From Pseudoalteromonas luteoviolacea B = ATCC 29581 (GTDB lineage: Bacteria > Pseudomonadota > Gammaproteobacteria > Enterobacterales > Alteromonadaceae), in the NCBI GenBank assembly GCA_000333235.1, contig CAPN01000023.1, forward strand, positions 1 to 64,000: 64,000 nt of DNA. The letters run 5' to 3'. Position 1 is the stretch's first letter; each line of letters starts with the position of its first letter. This document shows positions 55,127 to 63,569 of this stretch, piece by piece. The notes beneath the pieces are model-generated. The model ran no database searches. It was not told the DNA's origin and was given only the letters and a program-made list of their open reading frames with translations. The position numbers were made by a program, and so were the translations under genes.

Positions 55127-55657
55127 TTGACTGATTTTAAACAAACTACTTTATTAGTGCTAAACGCACAAAGTGGCGAAAAGTCTGCATTTGATGAACT
55201 GTGTAAGCGCTATTATCAACCTAGTTGGTTGTTCGCTTTAAAACTTGCTCGGCAACCAACGCTTGCAGATGATATTTGCCAAGAAGTATGGTGCTCGGTT
55301 GCCATAAATATAAAGAAACTTAAAGAGCCCAGTGCTTTTCGAGCTTGGCTATTTAGTGCGATTTATCATCAGTTTCTCGATCAACTTAAGAAAAATACGC
55401 GTTTTACCGAGTTACAAAATGACACTGAATATGAATGCGATCCTGATTTAGATTCACAAATAGGCATGATCAAGTTGATTAACTTACTTGATTATCATGA
55501 GAGAAGTGTAATTTATCTTTTCTACTATGAACAATTATCGCTTCAAGACGTTGCCATTATTTTGAGTGTACCTATGGGCACAGTTAAATCACGATTACAT
55601 CGTGCTCGTATGCAGTTACAAGCTTTACTTGAACGAGGAGAACATTATGAACATTGA
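55127..55657 (+). CDS. ECF-type RNA polymerase sigma factor
   Basis: The protein has sigma region 2 (GEKSAFDELCKRYYQPSWLFALKLA, DDICQEVWCSV, FRAWLFSAIYHQFLDQLKK) and region 4 (LDYHERSVIYLFYYEQLSLQDVAIILSVPMGTVKSRLHRARMQL). No in-frame ATG exists near the start: an in-frame stop lies at 55109. The start must be TTG 55127, with AGGA nine bases upstream, or TTG 55118. Two well-placed ATGs just upstream (55104 and 55108) open other frames and stop quickly. The downstream membrane-protein gene overlaps by 11 bases and is probably the sigma partner. Confidence 0.85.
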   Translation: MTDFKQTTLLVLNAQSGEKSAFDELCKRYYQPSWLFALKLARQPTLADDICQEVWCSVAINIKKLKEPSAFRAWLFSAIYHQFLDQLKKNTRFTELQNDTEYECDPDLDSQIGMIKLINLLDYHERSVIYLFYYEQLSLQDVAIILSVPMGTVKSRLHRARMQLQALLERGEHYEH

Positions 55658-56018
55658 TAAACAAATTCAAGATGCATTGAATCAAGAAAATGAGCAAATG
55701 AAGGGAATTTTGAGCATCGACGATGGATTATTCACTATGCTGGGCCAAACCTATCAAAGCAGGATGCGCTTTTGGATAGTGTACGCCACCGCGCTTGCAC
55801 TTATCATCAGCATTGCTTTCCTTTATTGTGGCTATCAGTTTTACATTGCGACAGACGTAACAGATAAAGTGTTTTGGGGGGTCTGGTTTATGGTTGGTTT
55901 AATGATGCAAATTGCAACTAAGCTCTGGATATTCATGGAAATGAACAGACAAAGCATTTTGCGTGAAATCGCCCATCTTGAGCACCGCCTTACAATATCA
56001 TTAAAATCAGCCAATTAA
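55647..56018 (+). CDS. DUF6768 membrane protein, putative partner of the ECF sigma factor
   Basis: GAGGAG lies six bases before ATG 55647, which sits inside the last codons of the sigma gene. The 123-residue protein has a soluble N-terminus (IDKQIQDALNQENEQM…DDGLFTMLGQTYQ), two hydrophobic helices at about 44-66 and 75-95, and a charged tail with the stretch KLWIFMEMNRQSILREIAHLEHRL that marks the DUF6768 family. Such proteins are often encoded next to ECF sigma genes. Its size, location and translational coupling suggest an anti-sigma role, though no zinc motif is present and this is untested. Confidence 0.72.
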   Translation: MNIDKQIQDALNQENEQMKGILSIDDGLFTMLGQTYQSRMRFWIVYATALALIISIAFLYCGYQFYIATDVTDKVFWGVWFMVGLMMQIATKLWIFMEMNRQSILREIAHLEHRLTISLKSAN

Positions 56019-56028
56019 TGTATCTTCT

Positions 56029-56163
56029 TTAGCTCAGTCTGTCTCGTGCAATTGAAATTAGAGCCTGTTGATCTTTCGAATTCGCTTTTGCAGCAAAGAT
56101 CCCAAGCTCTAGTCTCTCGAGCCTTTTGCCTTCCAAAAATAGTACTTTAACTACCGTCGCCAT
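56029..56163 (-). CDS. Possible 44-residue small protein
   Basis: An open frame from ATG 56163 to a TAA at 56029 encodes a charged, helical-looking peptide (MATVVKVLFLEGKRLERLEL…ANSKDQQALISIARDRLS). No convincing ribosome site precedes it. It lies antisense to nothing, in the gap between the DUF6768 and receptor genes, and reads like a real protein or a gene remnant. I do not recognise a family. Confidence 0.3.
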   Translation of the reverse strand: MATVVKVLFLEGKRLERLELGIFAAKANSKDQQALISIARDRLS

Positions 56164-56192
56164 TATCTACTAGATGAATCATAAATATTATA

Positions 56193-56211
56193 TTTAATGA
56201 TAATGGATCTT
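56193..56211 (+). promoter_or_regulatory. Candidate Fur box upstream of the siderophore receptor
   Basis: TTTAATGATAATGGATCTT matches 12 of 19 positions of the Fur consensus, including the complete TAATGATAAT core. It lies about 65 bases upstream of the receptor ATG. The role fits an iron-uptake gene. Confidence 0.45.
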
Positions 56212-56274
56212 ATTTACATTATTATTTGTATGTATATACTGCATTGTCTTTTTTACAATAAATCTGAGAAAAAC

Positions 56275-58548
56275 ATGTCTAAAAAAATGATGCTTGGCTC
56301 AACAGCACTGCTTGGCGCGCTCTCATTGTCGGTAGGTAACGCGTATGCTGCAGATGATGCAAAAACAAAAAGTCCTACGGCGAAAGAGAAAGAAGTCGAA
56401 TTAATTGAAATTCATGGTGTACGTAATTCGATCTATAACGTAAAACAATCTGGAGACCTGCGCCGATTAGTTGATTTAGTCGACATGCCTGTCACCATCA
56501 CCGTTCTCACAAAAGATCAGATTGAAGAATCTGGTCGCTCCGATCTAAAAGAAGTGTTATCGACACAAGCAGGCGTGACTCTCGGAACAGGAGAAAATGG
56601 CAATGCGTTTGGTGATCGATTTATTATTCGTGGTCACGAAGCGCGATCAGATGTATTTGTCGACGGCCTACGCGATCCGGGAATGAACACCCGAGAGAGT
56701 TTTTCAGTAGAACAAATCGAAATTACCAAAGGGCCAAGTGCAACTTTTGCTGGTCGAGGCTCATCGGGTGGTGCGATTAACAGCATTACAAAAAAAGCAT
56801 CATTGGGCTATGATTTTGGGCGCGTCGATGTTGGGCTTGGCACGGACAATTACTTCCGCTCATCGGTGGATATAAATAAACCAATCTCTGAAAATGTGGC
56901 GACACGTATTAATATCATGAAAGCAACCGAAGATGCGCCTAAACGCGATGGTGCAGAGCGCTCTCGTGAAGGAGCGTTAGTTTCTGGTTTATATGATGAC
57001 AGCGATAAAACTCGTGTGTGGGCAGATGTCTATTACCTCAACGCCGAAGACATTCCTGATCTCGGTTCAACCGTCATAAACGGTGAAATTTTCGAGAATA
57101 TTCCTGTTTATGCGCAAAAAAGCGACTTCATGAACTCACAATCTTGGTCTTCTACATTGCGAATCGAAAGACAAATTAATGACGTTTGGAAGTTCTATAA
57201 TATTACTCGTTATGGCAAAACCGATAATGAATACATCGCCACCAGCGCGGGAGGTACAACAGGCTATGCAACTCAAGCCGATGCGCAAAAAGGTGAAAAT
57301 GGATTTGGGACGTTTACGTTTGGTTCCCACTCGAATTATCAAGATATCGAACACTTCGCGACGCAATTCAACGTATTTGCCGACATTGAAACTGGCAGCA
57401 TAAAACACAAGTTTTTAATCAGCGCGGAGTACGCAGATTACTCTGTGATCAATGGCCGTTTTACCAATTTAGGCAGTGTAGCAACAAAGAACTGTTGGAG
57501 TGCTGGTCGTGGCGGTGTTAGTGAAAACTTCTGCGGCCTTGATAGCAACGGCAACATTGCGTTAAATCTAAATAGCATTATCGATCGCTCTATGGCCTAC
57601 AAAGGCACGTTTAGTTCTGACTATAATTACGAAGTTTCGGCCATGTCGGTGATGGATACAGTACAAGTTACTGACGCGCTCATGGTCTTTGCTGGTATTC
57701 GTTTAGATGCTTATGATTATGCCAACCTAACCAATGGCAACACAGGCGAAGTGATGTACGAATTTTCCGACACCCTGACCAATGGCCATTTAGGTGTCGT
57801 TTATGAAGTGTTGGATGACATTAACTTATATGCATCTTACGGTACAGCGACAAACATCAATGGCGGTGAATCCGACGTTGGTGGCAACTGCGGTTACGGC
57901 GGTATTTGTACTGACTCGACTGGTAACGCTGCGGCTGAGCCAGAGACAGTAACAAACCTAGAGGTTGGGACAAAAATGTCTTTAAACGATGAAAAGCTGT
58001 TTATGCAAATTGCAGCATTTCGTTTGACAAAAGACGATATTATGGAAGGTGCAGGTCGCGGTTACGACGTTACTGGCGCATTAAACACAGGGAAACATCA
58101 AGTCTCAGGCGTGGAAGTTGCGCTGAATGGCCAACTTACCGATGCGTTAAGCATTCAATTAAGCGCAGCCTCTATGGATTCTGAAATCCTCGAATCGGCC
58201 GCCAACCCTCAAAGTATTGGTTTGCCACTAGCACTGTTTGCTAAAAATAGTTTTTACGCGCAAGCACGTTATGCGCTCACAGAAGATTTTGCCTTTGGTG
58301 GGGATTTTACCTACAAAAGCAGTATGACAGGCGGTCAACCTGATACAGGCTCAACAGGACCTGAGGTTCCTGCGTATCGAGTGGTAAACCTGTTCGCGTC
58401 TTACAACATCAACCAAGATCTAACTGCACGCGTCAATTTCGGCAATATTCTCGATAAAGAGTATTATACCTCGACTTATCGTGCACCTAAGTTTATGTAT
58501 ATTGGCGATCGCCAATCAATCCGCGCAACACTGACTTACCAATTCTAG
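56275..58548 (+). CDS. TonB-dependent catecholate siderophore receptor (Fiu-like)
   Basis: I choose ATG 56275, which gives a signal peptide ending at about residue 24 (…LSVGNAYAADD). The 757-residue receptor has a plug domain (VTVLTKDQIEESGRSDLKEVLS; GENGNAFGDRFIIRGHEARSDVFVDGLRD; VEQIEITKGPSATFAGRGSSGGAINSITKKAS) and a 22-stranded barrel ending ATLTYQF. The GENGN…GD.F..RG order and the adjacent piuC gene point to the Fiu group, which imports monomeric catecholates and linearised enterobactin products. A Fur-like site lies upstream. No FecA-type signalling extension is present, so the nearby ECF sigma is not of the FecI class. Confidence 0.9.
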   Translation: MSKKMMLGSTALLGALSLSVGNAYAADDAKTKSPTAKEKEVELIEIHGVRNSIYNVKQSGDLRRLVDLVDMPVTITVLTKDQIEESGRSDLKEVLSTQAGVTLGTGENGNAFGDRFIIRGHEARSDVFVDGLRDPGMNTRESFSVEQIEITKGPSATFAGRGSSGGAINSITKKASLGYDFGRVDVGLGTDNYFRSSVDINKPISENVATRINIMKATEDAPKRDGAERSREGALVSGLYDDSDKTRVWADVYYLNAEDIPDLGSTVINGEIFENIPVYAQKSDFMNSQSWSSTLRIERQINDVWKFYNITRYGKTDNEYIATSAGGTTGYATQADAQKGENGFGTFTFGSHSNYQDIEHFATQFNVFADIETGSIKHKFLISAEYADYSVINGRFTNLGSVATKNCWSAGRGGVSENFCGLDSNGNIALNLNSIIDRSMAYKGTFSSDYNYEVSAMSVMDTVQVTDALMVFAGIRLDAYDYANLTNGNTGEVMYEFSDTLTNGHLGVVYEVLDDINLYASYGTATNINGGESDVGGNCGYGGICTDSTGNAAAEPETVTNLEVGTKMSLNDEKLFMQIAAFRLTKDDIMEGAGRGYDVTGALNTGKHQVSGVEVALNGQLTDALSIQLSAASMDSEILESAANPQSIGLPLALFAKNSFYAQARYALTEDFAFGGDFTYKSSMTGGQPDTGSTGPEVPAYRVVNLFASYNINQDLTARVNFGNILDKEYYTSTYRAPKFMYIGDRQSIRATLTYQF

Positions 58549-58558
58549 GAGATAACTC

Positions 58559-59239
58559 ATGGTCTTGATCGAGCAACTGCTTACAACACACGAAGTCACG
58601 ACACTCCGTCAGCGCCTCGATCAAGTGCCATGGCGCGATGGTAAACGCACCGCGATGGGCATGGCGGCAGACGTAAAACAGAATGTTCAAGCAGACAGTG
58701 ACGATCTCGTCGTTCAGCAACTCTCTCTGTCGTTACTTGCTAAATTCGGCGCGAATCCAAAATTAGTGTCTGCGGTATTACCAAGTAAATTTTTTCCTCC
58801 TTGTTTCAATCGATATGGCATAGGTGAACATTATGGGTTTCATGTCGACGCGGCAGTTATGCGCATACCAAGCTCCATCGATATTTTGCGCTCCGATATG
58901 TCGATGACGTTATTTTTGTCCGAACCTGATGAATATGAAGGTGGCGAGCTAGTCATCAAAACCGAATTCGGCGAGCAACGTGTCAAACCTCGCGCTGGTG
59001 ATGCCGTTACCTACCCTTCAAGCAGTTTACACCGAGTATTGCCCGTCACTAAAGGGATCCGTGTTGCGGCGATTACTTGGATGCAAAGTATGGTGCAAGA
59101 CACTCATATCCGAGAATCCTTATTTGAGCTCGACCAATCGATTCAACAACTTCTAGAGAATGACAACGTATCACGTGAGATTTTAGACAACTTACATCAT
59201 GTTTATCACAACCTGATCCGTAAACACGCGGTAATTTAA
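58559..59239 (+). CDS. piuC: PKHD-type Fe(II)/2-oxoglutarate dioxygenase PiuC/YbiX
   Basis: The 226-residue protein has the iron triad His95-x-Asp97 (YGFHVDAAV) and His158 (SLHRVLPV), with RVAAITWMQS supplying the 2-oxoglutarate arginine. PiuC proteins occur next to Fiu/PiuA receptors and are needed for full use of catecholate siderophores, but the target is unknown. It starts ten bases after the receptor stop with GGAG upstream, so the pair is one operon. Confidence 0.93.
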   Translation: MVLIEQLLTTHEVTTLRQRLDQVPWRDGKRTAMGMAADVKQNVQADSDDLVVQQLSLSLLAKFGANPKLVSAVLPSKFFPPCFNRYGIGEHYGFHVDAAVMRIPSSIDILRSDMSMTLFLSEPDEYEGGELVIKTEFGEQRVKPRAGDAVTYPSSSLHRVLPVTKGIRVAAITWMQSMVQDTHIRESLFELDQSIQQLLENDNVSREILDNLHHVYHNLIRKHAVI

Positions 59240-59298
59240 GAGATGCTTTCCTGCATTAGCGTGCATAGTACGGTATTTATTGTGGCGCTGTGAAACAT

Positions 59299-59322
59299 GC
59301 ATCTTCAAGTAGATTAGGTATA
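59299..59322 (+). repeat. Dispersed 24-nt repeat, copy 2
   Basis: GCATCTTCAAGTAGATTAGG followed by TATA lies in the gap between piuC and the ABC operon. It matches the copies at 53872-53895 (other strand) and 63493-63516. Confidence 0.65.
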
Positions 59323-59350
59323 TACTTGGCGCACGAATAGGTAAAAAGGA

Positions 59351-60019
59351 ATGCCCGTGATCCGAGTGAGCAACCTATGCTTTAGTCGCCAAGATGGCGA
59401 TCAGATCCAATCTGTTTTTAAGAATGTTAACTTTAAGATAAGCGCACACGAACAAGTGGCACTTTTAGGTGACAGCGGTTCAGGTAAAACGACCTTGCTG
59501 CATTTGTTAGCCGGTGTGCTTTCACCTGATAGTGGTGAAATCGAAATCAATGGTGAGCTTATCTCAAGTTACCGTGCACAACAGCTTGCACATTATCGAC
59601 GCAAAATTGGCCTCATTTTTCAGCATTACCAATTACTTGATTGCTTAAACGTCGAACAAAATATCCTTTTTCAGCACAACTTGAATTATCCTGATCAAAC
59701 GCCGCACCAATTTCACGAACTTATCGAGAAATTGGGGTTAAGTGATAAGCTCATGAAGCTCCCGAACCAGCTTTCGGGCGGCGAACAACAACGAGTCGGC
59801 ATCGCGCGTGCGATATTAAACCAACCTAAACTAATTCTTGCAGATGAACCAACTGGAAATCTTGACCAGACACGCGCTCATCAAATCGTTGAAATACTAA
59901 CAACCTTATGTAAAGAAAGAAAAATAAACTTGGTAATGGTCACGCATTCTCAACACTTATCAAGGTATTTTAATCGAGTTTACATGCTTAGCAATGGACA
60001 GCTAAATGAACGAAATTAA
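59351..60019 (+). CDS. ABC transporter ATP-binding protein (AttE-like, LolD type)
   Basis: The 222-residue ATPase has Walker [10 protein letters not shown], signature [15 protein letters not shown], Walker [13 protein letters not shown] and the H-loop VMVTHS. It opens a three-gene operon with an FtsX-type permease and a lipocalin-like lipoprotein, the layout called AttEFGH in genome annotations. AAAAAGGA abuts the ATG at 59351, leaving no spacing, whereas GTG 59357 has a six-base spacing to it. The true start may therefore be the GTG, two codons in. The substrate is unknown. Confidence 0.85.
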   Translation: MPVIRVSNLCFSRQDGDQIQSVFKNVNFKISAHEQVALLGDSGSGKTTLLHLLAGVLSPDSGEIEINGELISSYRAQQLAHYRRKIGLIFQHYQLLDCLNVEQNILFQHNLNYPDQTPHQFHELIEKLGLSDKLMKLPNQLSGGEQQRVGIARAILNQPKLILADEPTGNLDQTRAHQIVEILTTLCKERKINLVMVTHSQHLSRYFNRVYMLSNGQLNERN

Positions 60020-62399
60020 GCTGATCCTACGCACGCATATCACCTATTTTCGACGTCATCCATGGCTATTATTGTTATTTATTGTTGGATTAAGTCTAGG
60101 TAGTGCACTACTTACTGCAATAGCAGGGCTCAATCAAGAAGCCAAGAACCGCCATCAAACTTCCTCGGCACTTATCGACAACGCAGTGAGTCACGTGATC
60201 AAACCGCCAATTGGCTCTGATTATTTAGATGGAGATCTGTGGCTTGCGCTGAGACAAAAGGGTTTTTTAAACGCACACCCTGTTTTACGAGGAAAAGTCA
60301 CTCTAGATTCGGGAAAAACGGTTTATTTACAGGGCGTAGACAGCTTGCTTTGGCTAAAAAGCAATCATTCGGCAAACGCAGCAAACCAGACCAATGTAAA
60401 CCCGTCGTTTGCCGTCGACACATTATTGATCGATATAAAACAAGCGAAGAAATTGCAATTAAAATCCGGCGAAGTACTGCACTTAAAGAACAGTGAATAT
60501 AAGCCACAGACTCGTATTGTTGAAGACATTGGGATTTGGTCTCTGACAGATTTGGCGTATGCCGATTCTCTGCTCAATGCGAATGGTCAATTGAGCTTTA
60601 TCGAGTTAATTGGTCTTACAGATGAGCAAGTGCCAGAGGTTAGAGCAATTTTAGGATTTAATGGACGATTAATTGCCTCGCAAGAACAAGACTTTGATGC
60701 CTTATCCGACGCGTTCTTTTTTAACCTTGGGGCGCTTGCATTACTTGGTTATATCGTTGCTGCATTTTTGAGCTTTAATGCCATTAAACTCTCGCTTACA
60801 GGACGGAAAAAATTACTAAGCCAGTTTGTTATACTGGGCTGCACTTCAACGGCGATACGCGCTGCCATTATTATCGAATTTATCCTATTTAGTTTCATCA
60901 CCGCATTGCTTGGCAGCAGCCTTGGATTTTTGATAGCTAATGCATTGGTGCTCGACATCAATCGCACGTTAATGGGACTTTATAAACTTGAGCAAGCACT
61001 CACTATCCAATGGCAATGGCAGGCTTTGCTATTCGGTTTTGCGGTTAATTTACTTACTATGGGGATCATGCTTAGCTCACAACTCAAGGCCTTGCAGAAA
61101 AAAAACCACGCCCTATTTTATGCCATCATCAGTTGCGTTGTTGCCGTACTCGCTCATCTTTACTTTTACGCCCAAAGTGAGTTTGATGCGCTACTGCTTT
61201 GCTTTTGTGTGTTGGTCTTGTTTGCACTTCTCACCCCAACATGTTTGCATTTTTTTCTTAGCTTGAAAAACCCGTTTTCAACCCCTCTATGGCAGTGGCT
61301 ATATGCAGACAGCCGCATGCAACTCAACGAGCTACGCATCGCTATCGTGGCAATTTTAGTCGCACTTGGCAGTGCAATTGGAATGCAGATCATGGTGAAG
61401 AGCTTTAGCAATACTCTCAATACCCATTTGGAGAAACAATTAAGTGCTGACTTGTATCTTCGTGTCGATAACGACGACCCTGTTTTACGTTCACAATTAG
61501 ATTCAGACTCAGACATTAAGCGCGTGGGTATTTACCTAGCGAGCAATGGCTACCTCAACACAATCCCGGCAACCCTTGCAAGCTTTGGCCAACGAAACAG
61601 AGATTTTGCTCATATTAATCTCACCTCGGGGGAAAGGGTGAACGATAGTCACTTTGACAAGCAAGGATGTATCGCCAATGAGCAAGCAGCGATTAAATAC
61701 CACTATAAATTAGGTGATCTCGTTACCTTTGTGCAAAACCAACATCATTTAACATGCCGGATCTCAGCCTTTGCCTATGATTATGGCAATACTGCATTGA
61801 GTCTGATCGTCTTGGAAGAAACCCTCCGGGACAGTCCTCTTCATTGGCAAGTCTATGGTTTATCTTTAGATCTTAATGACAATGTTAGTATAGACAAGGT
61901 TACCGAAAAGCTGATAACCCAGTATACTATCGACCATGCTAACCTCACTGAAAATAAACGATTTAAAGCGATTGCCAATCGCTTGTTCAACGACACCTTT
62001 CAAGTCACCAAAGTATTGAATGGCTTTATTTTATCGATAGCCTTGGTGAGCTTGTGCATCAGCTTACTGAGCCTCAGTGCTCAACATAGTCAGCAACTGG
62101 CCGTTCTCAGTAGTTTGGGCGTTGATGCACAACAATTACATCATCTTAAACTGCTCCAAACGAGTATATTAATAAGCTTTACTTGTTTATTTGCCATTCC
62201 CCTTGGTTTCGCCCTAGGCTATGCCCTCTTAAAATTTGTGATGCCCATTGCATTTGGTTGGACTATTCACTTCTATTTAGATTTGCAAGCGTTAATCACG
62301 ACGTGCGTGCTGTTGCTGTTTGCGGCAGTGCTGTGTGCTTATCTCCCCGTCAAAACGCTTACACGCCGCCTACATAAAAAAGGACATACACATGGTTAA
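60006..62399 (+). CDS. ABC transporter permease (AttF/AttG-like, FtsX family)
   Basis: The 797-residue protein has an N-terminal membrane helix (about 18-38), a large extracytoplasmic domain, three helices at about 240-370 and further helices at 375-425. A second FtsX-like block begins with a helix at about 450 (IAIVAILVALGSAIGMQIM), followed by another extracytoplasmic part and a final set of three helices at about 675-785. It is thus a duplicated permease, covering the roles of two separate AttF and AttG subunits. It overlaps the ATPase gene by 14 bases and the lipoprotein gene by eight. Confidence 0.82.
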   Translation: MNEIKLILRTHITYFRRHPWLLLLFIVGLSLGSALLTAIAGLNQEAKNRHQTSSALIDNAVSHVIKPPIGSDYLDGDLWLALRQKGFLNAHPVLRGKVTLDSGKTVYLQGVDSLLWLKSNHSANAANQTNVNPSFAVDTLLIDIKQAKKLQLKSGEVLHLKNSEYKPQTRIVEDIGIWSLTDLAYADSLLNANGQLSFIELIGLTDEQVPEVRAILGFNGRLIASQEQDFDALSDAFFFNLGALALLGYIVAAFLSFNAIKLSLTGRKKLLSQFVILGCTSTAIRAAIIIEFILFSFITALLGSSLGFLIANALVLDINRTLMGLYKLEQALTIQWQWQALLFGFAVNLLTMGIMLSSQLKALQKKNHALFYAIISCVVAVLAHLYFYAQSEFDALLLCFCVLVLFALLTPTCLHFFLSLKNPFSTPLWQWLYADSRMQLNELRIAIVAILVALGSAIGMQIMVKSFSNTLNTHLEKQLSADLYLRVDNDDPVLRSQLDSDSDIKRVGIYLASNGYLNTIPATLASFGQRNRDFAHINLTSGERVNDSHFDKQGCIANEQAAIKYHYKLGDLVTFVQNQHHLTCRISAFAYDYGNTALSLIVLEETLRDSPLHWQVYGLSLDLNDNVSIDKVTEKLITQYTIDHANLTENKRFKAIANRLFNDTFQVTKVLNGFILSIALVSLCISLLSLSAQHSQQLAVLSSLGVDAQQLHHLKLLQTSILISFTCLFAIPLGFALGYALLKFVMPIAFGWTIHFYLDLQALITTCVLLLFAAVLCAYLPVKTLTRRLHKKGHTHG

Positions 62400-63447
62400 A
62401 GGCTTAGTTCTTATCTTGATCGTTGCGACGTTAGTGAGTTGTGAACCTGCAACAAAAAATAGGTCGATGCAATCAATCAACACTGATAGTGGCGAGCCTG
62501 TTGAACAAAATCGCCCAATCACTTTTCCACGTGATCACGGACCTCATCTTGAACAAGGTATAGAGTGGTGGTACGTCACTGCCAACTTAACAGCAAAGAC
62601 GGGAGAAACTTTTGGCGCACAATGGACGCTTTTTCGTACCTTAGCCCCTTTACCATTCAAGTCCGCCTGGTGGGATAATCAACTTTACTTTGCCCATTTT
62701 GCCTTGCAACATGAACAAACTCATGTCGCGTTTGAACGATTTGGACGTAAAGGGCAAGCTAACATTGATGGTCATCCTTTTCGTGCATATTTAGATGACT
62801 GGTCACTAACAAGTCATTCCGTAGAGCAAGCCCTTTTTCCGTTACAAATGACCGCTAAAGAAGGTTCATACGCCATGGATATTGCATTAGATAATAGTCC
62901 TCTTGTGCTACATGGCGACGCTGGTTACAGCCAAAAAACGCAAAGTGGACATGCTTCATATTACTTTAGCTATCCCTTTTTAGAAGCCAATGGCACGTTG
63001 ACATATCAGGGCAAGCAATACCACGTATCCGGCAACGCATGGTACGACAGAGAATGGTCTGCCAGTTTGCTTGATAAAACGCAACGTGGCTGGGATTGGT
63101 TTAGTATTGTAAGTGATGAAAACCCAAAACAAGGTTTAATGCTGTTTTGTATTCGCGACGCACGTCAATATTATGATTATTGTAGTGGCACACGCATCGA
63201 CCAACAGGGCAATGCTACCTTAATCGAACATGATGCCATTAGTCTTTTACCTCTCGATTTTATCACCATCGGCGGGAAACGGTATCCGCATAAATGGCAA
63301 GTCAATCTCCAAGATAGCTCCCCTATCGTTATAGAAACCGTGACCAAAGACTCCATTAATCGATTAGCGATAGAATACTGGGAAGGTCGCATTATCTCGA
63401 CTGGAGGTTTCAATGGTCGCGGCTATGCAGAATTATTGGGTTATTAG
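62392..63447 (+). CDS. AttH-like lipoprotein (carotenoid 1,2-hydratase/lipocalin-like fold)
   Basis: I choose ATG 62392, with AAGGA upstream and a lipoprotein signal (lipobox LVSC, cysteine 17). An earlier in-frame start lies deep in the permease gene. The 351-residue product shows the family stretches GIEWWYVTANLTAKTGETFG, AQWTLFRTLAP, GNAWYDREWSAS and GWDWFSIVSDEN, shared by CrtC-like and AttH proteins. In this ABC operon it is probably an exported lipid or hydrophobic-ligand handling subunit. The hydratase activity itself is not implied. Confidence 0.82.
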   Translation: MVKGLVLILIVATLVSCEPATKNRSMQSINTDSGEPVEQNRPITFPRDHGPHLEQGIEWWYVTANLTAKTGETFGAQWTLFRTLAPLPFKSAWWDNQLYFAHFALQHEQTHVAFERFGRKGQANIDGHPFRAYLDDWSLTSHSVEQALFPLQMTAKEGSYAMDIALDNSPLVLHGDAGYSQKTQSGHASYYFSYPFLEANGTLTYQGKQYHVSGNAWYDREWSASLLDKTQRGWDWFSIVSDENPKQGLMLFCIRDARQYYDYCSGTRIDQQGNATLIEHDAISLLPLDFITIGGKRYPHKWQVNLQDSSPIVIETVTKDSINRLAIEYWEGRIISTGGFNGRGYAELLGY

Positions 63448-63492
63448 AAAATATCAGTTAGGTTGATTGATACCCACCCTACTTGACGCCAA

Positions 63493-63516
63493 GCATCTTC
63501 ACGCTAATTGGGTACA
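63493..63516 (+). repeat. Dispersed 24-nt repeat, copy 3
   Basis: GCATCTTCACGCTAATTGGG followed by TACA, in the gap between the AttH-like gene and the S41 peptidase gene, is the most diverged of the three copies. Confidence 0.5.
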
Positions 63517-63569
63517 TTGACCAAAAACTAGAACAGAAAACAGACATTTTAACTTATTTTTTCGCCAGT

